From: Alphaproteobacteria bacterium
Lineage (GTDB): Bacteria; Pseudomonadota; Alphaproteobacteria; ATCC43930; CGMCC-115725
Assembly: GCA_030041335.1 (NCBI GenBank)
Contig: JASHOB010000175.1
Location: 17,242-81,241, forward strand
Reading direction: 5' to 3'
DNA: 64,000 bases
The stretch's first letter is position 1; the number at the start of each line of letters is the position of its first letter. This document shows, one piece after another, positions 27,985-37,042 of this stretch. The position numbers were made by a program, and so were the translations under genes. The notes below the pieces were generated by a model. The model saw nothing but the letters and a program-made list of their open reading frames with translations. It was not told the origin of the DNA and did not search any database.

Positions 27985-28566
27985 TCACCAGATACAAGGG
28001 AACAAGCGATACCGCACGTTGCGGCGTATTCGCGATATCCCGCCAAGCCGCCGTTCAGGACATCCTCGACACCAAGGGCGGAGCGCCAACCGGGCATAAA
28101 CACGAGAAAGCCGAGGAGACCCGAACAATAGAGGTATCCCGATATAGATGCCGACGGCGGCGGCCTAGACGGGATGGCGGAGGATTGCCTAGGGACCTGC
28201 GGAGACCACGATCCGACCGCGCTCCGGTTGCAGGCGCACGTTCGTCACTGCGAAGCTGTTCTCGCGCAGCACCCTACCCCAACCGTAGAATGCGGCAGCG
28301 ATGAGCACGGCGCCAAACAACTCCGCCAACGCCGGCATGGCCGGCCAGCCAAAGCGGCAAGCATCGAACGCCATGATCACGAGCCGGCCTCTATCCCATC
28401 GAGCGGCGTGCGTAGCCGAGCGCGGATCCGTTGCGCTAAGGCGCGGCTCGACGCGGCCGAACGGTCCCGCAAGCCGGCTGCTGCAGCCAATCTCGTTGCA
28501 AGCGTCGTCGAATAGGCCGACCGGCAGCTCGTTCGCATGCGCAACCTGATCGCTTCGATCGCGCAC
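27985..28566 (-). pseudogene. Decayed isoprenylcysteine carboxyl-methyltransferase-like gene
   Basis: Read on the minus strand, GRVLRENSFAV...VSAGP leads into the family's SAM-binding motif, but TAG codons stand exactly where the two conserved tyrosines of GPY-x3-RHP-x-Y belong (GP*AILRHPV*). After them, AAAVGIYIGIPLLFGS continues in the same frame; AGYREYAA is found in a second frame, and RNVRYRLFPCIW returns in the first, ending in TGA at 27985-27987. At least two stops and two shifts make it non-functional. The 5' part before about 28450 is also poorly recognisable. The intact relative at 9205-9903 belongs to a different subgroup. Confidence 0.75.
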
Positions 28567-28652
28567 GCCGCCTGAGGTTCGCTCTCCGGCTGGTGCCCCG
28601 TGCCAAGAAAGTCGCTCTTGTCTTGGTCGAGCCGCTCCGGCCGACGCCTATC

Positions 28653-28712
28653 CTGGTAGGGTCCCCGCTTTGCCGCCGGGAGGGCGACGCCTCAAGGACG
28701 GTGCCCTACCAG
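28653..28712. repeat. Inverted repeat downstream of the OmpA-like lipoprotein
   Basis: CTGGTAGGG and its exact complement CCCTACCAG, 42 bases apart, with GC-rich sequence between that could extend the stem imperfectly. It begins about 20 bases past the stop of the minus-strand OmpA-like gene and may be its transcription end. Confidence 0.45.
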
Positions 28713-28732
28713 AGCAAAGCAGACCATCAGGT

Positions 28733-29293
28733 TTAGGACTGTGCCGTTGTGATCTCGACGCGGCGGTTCTGCGCCCGCCCCTGGGCCGTGCGGTTGGAGG
28801 CGATCGGGTCGGCATCGCCATGACCCACCGCTGATACCATGTCGGGTCTCACACCCTGCGCGATCATGAACTGCATGACGGATTCGGCGCGCTTTTGCGA
28901 TAGGATCAGGTTGGAGGTGACGCCTTGGCGCCGCAACCCGGCGCCGATCGGCGCGTTGTCGGTATAGCCGTTGACCACCACCTTGCTTACTTGGTGTGGG
29001 GCTAGGATCTTGGCGATGCCGGCGATGCTTTGCTGGCCGCGATCCGACAATTCCCAGCCGCCCGACTTGAACAACAAATCGCTATTGAGCGAGTATTTGA
29101 CGGCCGACTGCAATCGCGTGACTTGCGCCTGCGCTGCTGTCAGCTGGCTTTGCAGTTGGGCGTTGGTTGCTTGCAGTTGCTGGTTCTGCTGTTGGAGCTG
29201 ATCGTAAGCACTCTGCGATACGCACCCAGCCAAGAGCAGTGCCGGCACCACTGCCGTCAAGGCGACTTTACGACGATTTATCGAGTGTAACAT
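28733..29293 (-). CDS. OmpA-family outer-membrane lipoprotein (peptidoglycan-binding)
   Basis: 186 residues from ATG 29293 (GGAGG about 8 bases upstream). Lipoprotein signal with lipobox LLAGC near residue 20. A Gln/Leu-rich coiled coil follows (about 25-60, QQQNQQLQATNAQLQ), then an OmpA C-terminal domain with VNGYTDNAPIG, NLILSQKRAESVMQFM and RAQNRRVEI, which contain the Asp and Arg that bind diaminopimelate. The overall plan resembles MotB-less OmpA lipoproteins that tether the outer membrane to peptidoglycan. It is transcribed alone. Confidence 0.92.
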   Translation of the reverse strand: MLHSINRRKVALTAVVPALLLAGCVSQSAYDQLQQQNQQLQATNAQLQSQLTAAQAQVTRLQSAVKYSLNSDLLFKSGGWELSDRGQQSIAGIAKILAPHQVSKVVVNGYTDNAPIGAGLRRQGVTSNLILSQKRAESVMQFMIAQGVRPDMVSAVGHGDADPIASNRTAQGRAQNRRVEITTAQS

Positions 29294-29865
29294 GAGATCT
29301 GCCTCCGAGTTTGTGAAGGCGGCCGCTAGCGCGGCCATACGCCTCCCAAAGGGTTTTCGGAGCGATGCTACCGGTCCCTACGCATCATTGATCTCAGGCG
29401 AAACCCCTAGGCGAACCAACAAATCACGGGAGCGCATGATGGGCATTCACGCTGCAACTCTGTGCAAAGCGTCTTGTCGATACTGTCTCATTGGATCGGC
29501 TGCGACAATCGAGCAAAGATTGTTCTGTCACGGCCGGCTGATACCAACGAACCCAGCCAGCGTTGCGAAATGCCACCTGTCGCCGCTCGACCGGGCTCAA
29601 TGAAATACTCCATGTGATGAGGGTTTGTCCCGATGGCGCTTCTCGCTAGGCTGCTACAGGCTTTGACAAAGCCTGCGCGCGCGAGCTGGCGCAGCTGGGG
29701 CCGGCGACTTAGACGGTCCCGCACACCGGTTTGGGCCAACGCGGCGGCACGCTAAGGGCGGCGCCGCGCCGCGTTGGCCCGGAGCCCAATCGCCGGAGAA
29801 GTCATTGCCTCCCGAGGATCCGTCGCCAGGCACCCAGACTTCCATCATCGAGTGGTGAATTCTCC
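29294..29865. other. Gene-poor gap of 572 bases
   Basis: No supported gene on either strand. It presumably holds the promoter of the OmpA-like lipoprotein. No repeat or RNA recognised. Confidence 0.4.
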
Positions 29866-30066
29866 ATGGCAAACATCTTCTACCGGACCGTGCAGGTAGC
29901 CGCCTCTAGGTTCGCCGTTCAAATGCTGAACGATTTCGGTCAGTGGCGAACGATCGGCGAATTTCCGACGCATGCCGAGGCCGAGGGCACCAGGACCCGC
30001 CTGCAAGCGATCGCGCGTAAATCTCAGGATGCAAGTCCGCGCAAACCGACCCCTGCCTCGTCCTAG
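29866..30066 (+). CDS. Small hypothetical protein
   Basis: 66 residues. It begins MANIFYRTVQVAASRFAVQML, has a compact first part that looks folded (strands around YRTVQVA and WRTIGEFPTHAEAEG, then a helix) and a polar Lys/Arg/Pro/Ser tail. No family recognised, and the ribosome site is weak. The fold pattern resembles small domains that read a parameter per residue, but no function can be given. Convergent with the P450 operon. Confidence 0.45.
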   Translation: MANIFYRTVQVAASRFAVQMLNDFGQWRTIGEFPTHAEAEGTRTRLQAIARKSQDASPRKPTPASS

Positions 30067-30075
30067 GACGACAGC

Positions 30076-30303
30076 TTAAGGTTTGCCACGCCCGATGCCC
30101 GAAAACGTGACCGGCGCCCGTGGTTTCCCTTCGGTCGCAACCTCATCTTCGACTCGGCGTACTGCTTCCGCCGCATGAAGCAGACTGGCAGTCTCCGTTG
30201 GCGTCAGTCGTCGATCCTCGGACCGACGCTCTATCATCGGGGCTAGCGCGGCAGCCAATGTGCTCGCGATGGCGTTAATCGGAAGCAGACGGGGAAATCT
30301 CAC
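30076..30303 (-). CDS. Small hypothetical protein coupled to the P450 gene
   Basis: 75 residues with a GTG start 2 bases after the TAA of the P450 gene, so translation is probably coupled. Helical middle part (IASTLAAALAPMIERRSEDRR and TASLLHAAEAVRRVEDEV) with a basic C-terminus. No recognised family. It could be an accessory protein of the P450 or a chance frame. Confidence 0.45.
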   Translation of the reverse strand: MRFPRLLPINAIASTLAAALAPMIERRSEDRRLTPTETASLLHAAEAVRRVEDEVATEGKPRAPVTFSGIGRGKP

Positions 30304-30305
30304 CG

Positions 30306-31751
30306 TTACCCGCCTTCCCGCGGATCGCCAGCCTTTGCACGGACCTGATGCTCGACCCGGCGTCGCACGATCATTGGCAGGCCCCCGCGAGGCCGCAGCG
30401 TGACACGCAACAGCGGCGCGACATTGAAGCCAGGCGCTACGCGCAAGTCGAAATGCCGCGCAATCGTGGCCAATACGATTGTCGCTTCCAGCAAGGCAAA
30501 GCTCGCGCCGAGACAGACATGCGGTCCCGCGCCGAAGGGGAGGTAGGCATACCGGTCAACTTCCTGAGGCTTCTCGTCGAGAAACCGGTTCGGATCGAAT
30601 AAATCGGGTTGCCGCCAAAGGCGCCGATGTCGGTGCAGCACATAGGGCGCGATCACAATCAACGTACCCGCCTCGACATGCTCGCCGGCAAGCTCATCCG
30701 GGCTGGTCGCAATCCTGGTAGTGGCGACAATGGGCGGATAAAGTCGCAAGGCTTCGTCGATGACGGCGCGCGTTTTGGTCAGCAACTCGGCAAGTCTGTG
30801 CGCGGGCCGGTCGAGCATCTCTGCTGCTTCTGCCGCGATCCGTTCGTGCCAATCGGGCGCTTTCGACAGCAGGAACAGCGCCCACGTTAGTGTGTTCGCC
30901 GTGGTTTCATGGCCGGCGGCAATCAACGTGACGAGGTTGGCGCGCACTTCGGAGTCACTGAGACCCTGGCCCGCAGGCGGATGTCGTGCCTCGAGAAGGA
31001 AGCTCAGCAGGTCGTGCGGTGCGTCCGCCGGATCATTGAGGAGCCTGCGGTGCTGCGCCGCAACGATGGAGTCGACAGCGGCATCGAAGAACCGCAGCGC
31101 CGGACGCGCACGCGTTTGGGTCAATCGCGGAACGAAGGCAGGAAGCTTTAGAATATCGCAGGGATCGATCCGTCCGACGTTGTCGAAATACTGGCGCGTT
31201 GCACGGCGGAAGGCGCCGGGATCGCTGCCGAAGACTTCGCAGAAGCTCGTGCGCTCAAGCACACCCAGCGTCAATTCGCTCATCTCAGCCGCAACATCGA
31301 TCAGTGCGCCATCGCCGCGCGCCGTCCAGCGGGCGACGCAAGCTTCCGCAGCCTCCCGCATCGCGGGCGCAAAACCCTGGATTGCCCTCAGCCCGAACAT
31401 CGGTGCAACGGCATGGCGCTGACGACGCCATTGCTCGCCGTCGGTCATCAACAGCCCATTTCGGAAGGCGGCCGACAACATGCGCTTTTGGAGACCGCCG
31501 CGTCGGTAATTGGTTTCGTTGTCGAGCAACACGCGCTTGATCGCGCTCGGATCGTTGATCAATGCGACACGGACAAAGGGCAGGCGCGCCCGCACGATCA
31601 GCTCGCGAAAATGCTCATCGGTCCAAGCCTCGAGGGGATTGTCATAGAGCAGCTTGAGCAGCGCAAAGAGAGACGCGGGCCGCGTCCGCGGTGCCGGCGC
31701 GGGCGGTCTGAACGGGAGGATCTGCGGAAAATCGTACGCTGCTACTGACAT
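30306..31751 (-). CDS. Cytochrome P450
   Basis: 481 residues. The N-terminus is cytosolic and Pro-rich. The I-helix oxygen-binding motif is AAGHETTANT, the K-helix is EALR, and the haem loop is FGAGPHVCLG with C413 as thiolate ligand. The architecture resembles the CYP102/CYP4-like monooxygenases that hydroxylate fatty acids or terpenoids; the substrate is not determinable. No ferredoxin or reductase lies nearby. ATG 31751 is chosen because the sequence before it (to an in-frame start at 31820) is not P450-like; the best purine stretch, GGGAGAG, is rather far upstream. Confidence 0.93.
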   Translation of the reverse strand: MSVAAYDFPQILPFRPPAPAPRTRPASLFALLKLLYDNPLEAWTDEHFRELIVRARLPFVRVALINDPSAIKRVLLDNETNYRRGGLQKRMLSAAFRNGLLMTDGEQWRRQRHAVAPMFGLRAIQGFAPAMREAAEACVARWTARGDGALIDVAAEMSELTLGVLERTSFCEVFGSDPGAFRRATRQYFDNVGRIDPCDILKLPAFVPRLTQTRARPALRFFDAAVDSIVAAQHRRLLNDPADAPHDLLSFLLEARHPPAGQGLSDSEVRANLVTLIAAGHETTANTLTWALFLLSKAPDWHERIAAEAAEMLDRPAHRLAELLTKTRAVIDEALRLYPPIVATTRIATSPDELAGEHVEAGTLIVIAPYVLHRHRRLWRQPDLFDPNRFLDEKPQEVDRYAYLPFGAGPHVCLGASFALLEATIVLATIARHFDLRVAPGFNVAPLLRVTLRPRGGLPMIVRRRVEHQVRAKAGDPREGG

Positions 31752-31992
31752 TGTCGGGGGCGTCTCTCCCAAGTGCTTATTGAACGGTCCGCGATCACAG
31801 CTAAATCCCTTCATCAACAAGGAATTTTGATGTCAGCTTTATGGTCTCAGCGGCCCAATTCGGCTCGCGTTTGGCGATTTCGTGATCGAGCCCCGTTGCC
31901 AAAACTGCCCGCATCCCTCACGACAACTCGCAACGGTGGAAACGGCGCACCGGTCGGCTCCGTCGTCATTGCGGGAATTATCGGCGCAGAAT

Positions 31993-32913
31993 TTAATTGG
32001 CCCCGGACCTCAGTTTCTCTGCGATGAAGGCGCTGGCCTGCCGGAGTGCGGCGCGTGCTTCAGGCAGGAGGGGCGCGAATATCTGCCAGCCGTGGGGAAC
32101 ATTCCGCCAGATTTGGAGCGTGGCCTCGACGCCCGCACGACTTGCATTGGCGAAGATGCGGCGCGAATCATCGAGCAATATCTCATTACCGCCGACCTGG
32201 AGGAAAAGCGGCGGCAGGCCCGCAAGGTCGGCATAGACCGGCGAAGCGAGCGGGTCGGTGGCGGGCGTGTCCTGGAGATAATGCTTAGCGAGTTGCGGTG
32301 CACAGGTGCCGTTCAGCAACGAGTCCGCCTCGGCATTGGTCAACATGCTTGAGCCACGGGCGGCCAGGTCAGTCCAAGGCGAGAGCAGAACTGCCGCGGC
32401 CGGCAGCGGTGCGCCCGCGTCGCGCAAAGCCAGCAGCGTCGCCAAGGCCAGCCCGCCACCGGCTGAATCGCCACCAAGCACGACGCGCCGCGGATCAAGT
32501 CCAGCCGCCGTCGTCAGCGCGCGATACGCCGCGACCGCATCGCCAAGCGCAGCCGGGAATGGATGTTCGGGTGCAAGACGATAATCGAGCGCGAAGAGAC
32601 TGACGCCGCTCCAGGCCGCGAGCCGCGAAGTGAGCGAACGATGCGTCCGGGGCGACATCGCGACATAGCCGCCGCCGTGAAAATAGAGGATGCAGCCATG
32701 TCGTGCGCCATGGCCCGGCGCCGCCGGCTCGATCCATTCGCCGGCGAGCGCGGTATCATCGCCCGGTCGGATCCGCCAATCCGGTGGCAGTTTCGCCCGG
32801 AACGGTACTCGTGCGCTCAGCGCACGTGAGGCGCGGAGATCATGATTGACGCACGACTTGGGCTTGATCCAGCGGCGCAGGGCCCAGGTCAGTGCTCGAT
32901 TCTGCAGACTCAT
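31993..32913 (-). CDS. Alpha/beta hydrolase of the hormone-sensitive-lipase (HSL) esterase family
   Basis: About 306 residues. The HSL-type oxyanion motif is FHGGGYVAMS, the nucleophile motif GDSAGG gives the Ser, the catalytic Asp is probably in the DPLASPVYADL region, and the His is in VPHGWQIF. Members hydrolyse short- to medium-chain esters. ATG 32913 lies 12 bases beyond the stop of the ABC ATPase gene, so the gene is the last of the acyltransferase-permease-ATPase operon. A longer reading to 32997 would overlap the ATPase gene and is less likely. It may deacylate the product of, or the substrate for, the exporter. Confidence 0.85.
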   Translation of the reverse strand: MSLQNRALTWALRRWIKPKSCVNHDLRASRALSARVPFRAKLPPDWRIRPGDDTALAGEWIEPAAPGHGARHGCILYFHGGGYVAMSPRTHRSLTSRLAAWSGVSLFALDYRLAPEHPFPAALGDAVAAYRALTTAAGLDPRRVVLGGDSAGGGLALATLLALRDAGAPLPAAAVLLSPWTDLAARGSSMLTNAEADSLLNGTCAPQLAKHYLQDTPATDPLASPVYADLAGLPPLFLQVGGNEILLDDSRRIFANASRAGVEATLQIWRNVPHGWQIFAPLLPEARAALRQASAFIAEKLRSGAN

Positions 32914-32924
32914 TCGTGCTGGGA

Positions 32925-33659
32925 TCAGGCGTAGCACGAGGCGGCAACGGCCGGCCGCAATGCCCTGTCGAGAGATGATTCGTCGCCGGTAATGCATCCG
33001 TCCTCGATATGCACGATCCGATCCGCGAACGGCACGATCCGCGGATCATGGGTCACCACCAGCACCGCGCGGGACGGATCGCGCGCGACCCGCGCCAGGA
33101 CCGTCATTACGCCATGCCCGCTGTCGCCATCGAGCGCCCCGGTCGGCTCGTCTGCGAGCAGCGCCGCAGGGTCGGCGACGATCGCGCGCGCGATCGCAAC
33201 CCGCTGCTGCTCGCCGCCGCTTAGCTCGTGCGGATAAGCGTTTCTCCTGTGCGACAAGCCGAAACCATCGAGCGTCGCGCTCGCCTTCTCCGTTGCGTGC
33301 CTCGAGTGGTCGCCGCGAACGTCGAGTGCCAGGCGCACGTTGTCGAGCGCCGACAGTGTCGGGAGCAGACGATAACGCTGAAATACGAAGCCGATTTGGC
33401 CTCGCCGGATCCGCGCCAGCTGTTCGGGACGCGCGCCAATGGTGTCGCAACCGCCGACTTCGATCGTGCCGGCCGTCGGACAGAGCATGCAGCCCAATAT
33501 CGACAGCAACGTGGTCTTGCCGCTACCTGACGGTCCCATCAGCAAGGTCAACTGCCCGCCGTAAAGCGACAGATCGATGCCCTTCAGTGCCTCGACCTGG
33601 CCAGCGCCGCGGCCGAGACGCATCGAGATGCCTTTCCCTGCAATAATCGGCGAGATCAT
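32925..33659 (-). CDS. ABC transporter ATP-binding protein, MacB/LolD/DevA type
   Basis: 244 residues. Walker A GPSGSGKTT, Q-loop FVFQRYRLLPTLSA, signature LSGGEQQRVAIARAI, Walker B ALLADEPTGALD and switch His in VVTHDPRI. These are the hallmarks of mechanotransmission-type ATPases that work with FtsX-fold permeases. The start overlaps the permease stop (ATGA), so the two are one transporter. The family typically powers extrusion of lipids, lipoproteins or amphiphiles through or out of the inner membrane. Confidence 0.93.
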   Translation of the reverse strand: MISPIIAGKGISMRLGRGAGQVEALKGIDLSLYGGQLTLLMGPSGSGKTTLLSILGCMLCPTAGTIEVGGCDTIGARPEQLARIRRGQIGFVFQRYRLLPTLSALDNVRLALDVRGDHSRHATEKASATLDGFGLSHRRNAYPHELSGGEQQRVAIARAIVADPAALLADEPTGALDGDSGHGVMTVLARVARDPSRAVLVVTHDPRIVPFADRIVHIEDGCITGDESSLDRALRPAVAASCYA

Positions 33660-34789
33660 GACATGAACACTCGCATCGGGTCGATCCGGATCACCTGCAC
33701 GATCGCTGCGAATGCCGAGATGATGCACATCGAGACCGTAAGCACGAACAGGCCCAAAGTCAGCTCCGGCGTCATCAGGATCGGCAAAGCGCTGTCTTTT
33801 GTCACCTCGACGGCGACCGCGCTGATGCAAGCCGCAAACAGAAAACCGATCACCGCGCTGACCAGCGCCTGGCAGACGATGGCCTGGTTGACGTAGCCCG
33901 CGGCAGCGCCGATCGCACGCAGCGTTGCGAACTCATTGAGATGGTCCTTGGTGCTGGAGTAAAGCGTCTGCGCGACGATCACGGTGCCGACGATGACGCC
34001 CAACAGCGCCCCTGCGATCAGCGCCGCACCCGCACCGGTGCCAAACAGCCAGAACGAGCGGCTGCGAGCACTGAATTGAGCGGGGGTGAGGACCTCGGCG
34101 CTCGGCAGTTTCGCTGCCAATTGCCGCCGGACCGTGTCGGTATCGGCGCCGGGCGCGAGATGCACCAAGAAATATGACACGCGACCCGGAGGAATGCCGG
34201 TATAGGCGCGGGCTCGGTCGAGCGTGGTGAAGATGTAGGGGGTGGTGGTGAAAGAGCGAATGCCGTCAGTGACAGCGGCGATATGAGCCTTGTCACCACG
34301 GATTGCGACCGTGTCGCCGAGCCCGGTAACGCCAAGGCGATCAAAATAGGTTTTGTCGGCTGCAACCGCATGGGCGCCAGCGAGCGCGCCGATGCTGCCG
34401 ACCACGATATTCCACGGGCGCAAGCCGCCAGCGCCAAGCGTCGAGCCGATGACGAAGACCGGCGTTGTGCCACCACCGGTCACGGACCATTCAGCGAACC
34501 CGATCAACAATGGCACGGCATCAGCGACGCCCCCCACGGCCAGAGCGGCCGCGCGTTTGCGCTCGTCAAGGAGAGAAGGATCCTCGAAGCATTTGGTGCC
34601 GCGTGGAACCACCCATAGATCGGCATGTGCGTGACGGATCATTGTCGTTACGGTGCGCTCGAAACCGAGATAGAGCCCGAGCTGCACCGTCACCAGCACG
34701 ATGGAAAAGACGATGCCGACAACCGTTGCGACGAAGCGCAGTCGGTCCTGCACCAGGTTGCGGCAAGCGAGCTTGACGACCAGCGGCAT
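33656..34789 (-). CDS. FtsX-fold ABC permease, DevC-like
   Basis: 377 residues. One N-terminal membrane segment (RLRFVATVVGIVFSIVLVTVQLGLYLGFERT), a periplasmic domain of about 200 residues including DLWVVPRGTKCFEDPSLLD, and three C-terminal membrane segments: the plan of MacB/DevC permeases. The N-terminal and periplasmic motifs fit DevC, which in cyanobacteria exports glycolipids with DevA and the fusion protein DevB. No membrane-fusion partner gene is in the window. ATG 34789 lies 4 bases past the acyltransferase stop. Confidence 0.9.
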   Translation of the reverse strand: MPLVVKLACRNLVQDRLRFVATVVGIVFSIVLVTVQLGLYLGFERTVTTMIRHAHADLWVVPRGTKCFEDPSLLDERKRAAALAVGGVADAVPLLIGFAEWSVTGGGTTPVFVIGSTLGAGGLRPWNIVVGSIGALAGAHAVAADKTYFDRLGVTGLGDTVAIRGDKAHIAAVTDGIRSFTTTPYIFTTLDRARAYTGIPPGRVSYFLVHLAPGADTDTVRRQLAAKLPSAEVLTPAQFSARSRSFWLFGTGAGAALIAGALLGVIVGTVIVAQTLYSSTKDHLNEFATLRAIGAAAGYVNQAIVCQALVSAVIGFLFAACISAVAVEVTKDSALPILMTPELTLGLFVLTVSMCIISAFAAIVQVIRIDPMRVFMS

Positions 34790-34793
34790 GGCA

Positions 34794-36068
34794 TCACCGC
34801 GGCGCGCCCGGCCGGTGGAATCTGCCACCGTCGCGCAGATAGGCTCCGAGCCCGGGAGCCAATGCCTGTTTTGCCAGCAAACGCCGCTCGGTGCCGATTA
34901 GATAGCAGCCTCCTGGCATCGCTCGCACCGCCAAGGTCGCGAGCCACGACAACAGAACCGTGCCGGCGAAGACGATCGGCGCCTTGAGGACGGCGCTTAA
35001 CGCCAGACCCAGCAAAGCATATTGCAGCCAAACCACGAAGGCGTAGTGGAACAGGTACAGGCTGAAGGCATTCTCGGCGAAGCTGTCCAGAACGCGTGAC
35101 GGAAAAGCGGCAAAGCGCAGACACACCGCAAGCAGGAAGAAACTGCCGGCAGCACATCCGACCGCGAACGCGGTATTGATGGCGATACGAAGGACGATGG
35201 GCGCGTCGGCGCCGGCATCCATGCCAAGCTTGGTCAAGCCCATCCACCCGACCAGGCTGCCAAGGGCGACCGCGAGCCAGACCGCCCATTGCTGTTGCAG
35301 CCGGCCACCGGGCGCGAGTAGCCCGCGATCGAGCCCGTTAGAGCCAACCGCGAGCCCCGCCAGATAGAACACCGCGTAGAGCAATGGCCGGCAATACTGT
35401 ACAGCGAGGATGCCATGCGATGCCCAGCGCCAGGGCGTGAACATCAGCGCCATCGGCACATAGGCGAGCGCGCCGGCAGTCGCGAGCGCGACAAAAAATA
35501 AGATGGGCCGCGCTGCCGCCAAGACGACGCGGCGCGCCAACCAATCGACCCAATGGGGTGCGAATTGGAACAGCGCGGCCGCGACCCCGGTCAGCGCCAG
35601 CAACTGCCATAGAAACCACAGCGGGCCGTTCGGCCAGAATGGCAGGGCCAGGTACTGCTCGATGTAGGCGGCGATGCTCCAATCGCCCGCGCTGACGCGA
35701 TAGACCGGATAAATGGCGATCGGCATCACGATGAACACGCCTACAAGATAGGGAACGCCGAGGCGCTGAAACCGGCCGCGCAAGAAATTGCCGGAATGCC
35801 GCCGCTTGAGACTCGGCCACGTAAACAGCGCCGACAGAAAGAACATCAGCGCCATTAGGTACACGTCTTGCCAGGCGCAAAACAAATCGAAGCCGAACCA
35901 GCGGTGGGTGTCGATGATGGCGAAGGCACGCCATGCATAGGGCGGCGCGTCGAATACATAGGCATGCTGTGGCAACGAACCGAGATAGGCCAAGACCGAG
36001 TGAAACGCCAACACGACCAGGATGACGATGCCGCGCAGATTGTTCAGTGCCAGGCTTGATCTCGACAT
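34794..36068 (-). CDS. Acyltransferase 3 family integral-membrane protein
   Basis: 424 residues, about ten membrane segments. The family N-terminal motif RSSLALNNLRGIVILVVLAFHSV contains the His near residue 23 thought to be catalytic. Downstream DTHRWFGFDLFCAWQDVYLMALMFFLSALF is also typical. Such enzymes transfer acyl groups to sugars, glycolipids or antibiotics. As first gene of the operon with a DevC-DevA-like exporter and an esterase, it probably modifies the exported lipid or glycolipid; this is inference. Confidence 0.88.
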   Translation of the reverse strand: MSRSSLALNNLRGIVILVVLAFHSVLAYLGSLPQHAYVFDAPPYAWRAFAIIDTHRWFGFDLFCAWQDVYLMALMFFLSALFTWPSLKRRHSGNFLRGRFQRLGVPYLVGVFIVMPIAIYPVYRVSAGDWSIAAYIEQYLALPFWPNGPLWFLWQLLALTGVAAALFQFAPHWVDWLARRVVLAAARPILFFVALATAGALAYVPMALMFTPWRWASHGILAVQYCRPLLYAVFYLAGLAVGSNGLDRGLLAPGGRLQQQWAVWLAVALGSLVGWMGLTKLGMDAGADAPIVLRIAINTAFAVGCAAGSFFLLAVCLRFAAFPSRVLDSFAENAFSLYLFHYAFVVWLQYALLGLALSAVLKAPIVFAGTVLLSWLATLAVRAMPGGCYLIGTERRLLAKQALAPGLGAYLRDGGRFHRPGAPR

Positions 36069-36664
36069 CGTGTTGCTACCGCATCGACTCTATCACCCTC
36101 GCGCGGTTCGGCCCGTGCTCGAGAACCAAGGGTCTGACGAAGAAACGGGCGTAAGCGCTGTAATTGGAAAACAAAGCAGCGTCGCCGCGGTTCCTTTGGT
36201 GGAACTAACGGCAACCTGGCAAAAGGTTTTCGCGAAAGAAATTCGCCAAGCCGCGCGGCGAACCGGATCGTCTATCGGGCACGCTTCGGGAATGCAATCG
36301 TGAAGGCCGTCTGACTGTGTGCTGCGACTCTGAAGAATTCAGAAAAAGAATGCTGAAACGCATTTAATTGAATCCTGGCGCAGTCGCCGGCGCCGTTAAA
36401 TTTCTTCTTCTGCTCCCGAGCGCTTGTTGTAGCGGTTAGATTCGCCAATTTCGATCGGATCCCAACGTCGCGGGGGCGTGCGGCAACTGGAACCGGTTGA
36501 TGGCGTCCTGGATCGCCGCCCTGGTTCTCGTTCAGTTGACAGCAAGCGGGACGCCAACCGCAGCCCAATCGGTATCCCGCTTGCTGGATCGCAGCCACCG
36601 AGCAATCTTGATTGACCTGCGTCGGCGATAAACGACGCTGCAACTGAAGTACAAGGCGCCGGGC
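36069..36664. other. Gap of 596 bases
   Basis: No supported gene. A plus-strand frame at 36499-36630 reads like a 43-residue signal peptide but has no ribosome site or mature domain. The left part presumably carries the promoter for the acyltransferase operon. Confidence 0.4.
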
Positions 36665-37042
36665 CTATGGCAGCGGCTGAGGCGGGGCAGGAGGCGGCGG
36701 CGACAGCTCTTCGCGATGGACGGTATCCGAATCAGATGGCGGCGGTGGCGGTGCGCTATAATCGCGATGGACTGTCGTGGTGGTCTCGCTGCGTCGATAC
36801 GAAGAATGACTCCGGTACCGGCATCGATCATACGGATAGACTGGCCATCCATACGTGGCGCATTTGTCATAAGCAGATGGTGGGGTGCCGAGGCCGATGC
36901 CGAAGCCGTTACCGAAATCCCAGCCTATGTACGGCTCGGATCCAGCCTGGGCTGGAGCGGCAAAAAGGCAAGGAAGTACCGCGACGCCTGCGACAAGAGT
37001 CGAGATCACAAAGCATTTTCGAGGAAGGATCTGAAACGACAT
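36665..37042 (-). CDS. Small exported Pro-rich protein
   Basis: 125 residues. A signal peptide (about 1-33, ending APAQA) precedes a short Gly/Tyr/Phe-rich segment (YIGWDFGNGFGIGLG), two cysteines in YDKCATYGWPVYPYDRCRYR and a Thr- then Pro-rich tail (SAPPPPPSDSD, PPPPAPPQPLP). AGAGG lies close upstream of the ATG. Low-complexity tails of this type are common in alphaproteobacterial envelope proteins. No function can be assigned; it resembles the 38687 gene in overall plan. Confidence 0.65.
   Translation of the reverse strand: MSFQILPRKCFVISTLVAGVAVLPCLFAAPAQAGSEPYIGWDFGNGFGIGLGTPPSAYDKCATYGWPVYPYDRCRYRSHSSYRRSETTTTVHRDYSAPPPPPSDSDTVHREELSPPPPAPPQPLP

Noticed and set aside
36499..36630. 43-codon plus-strand frame resembling a signal peptide (MASWIAALVLVQ...)
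   Set aside because: No ribosome site and no mature domain; probably chance.
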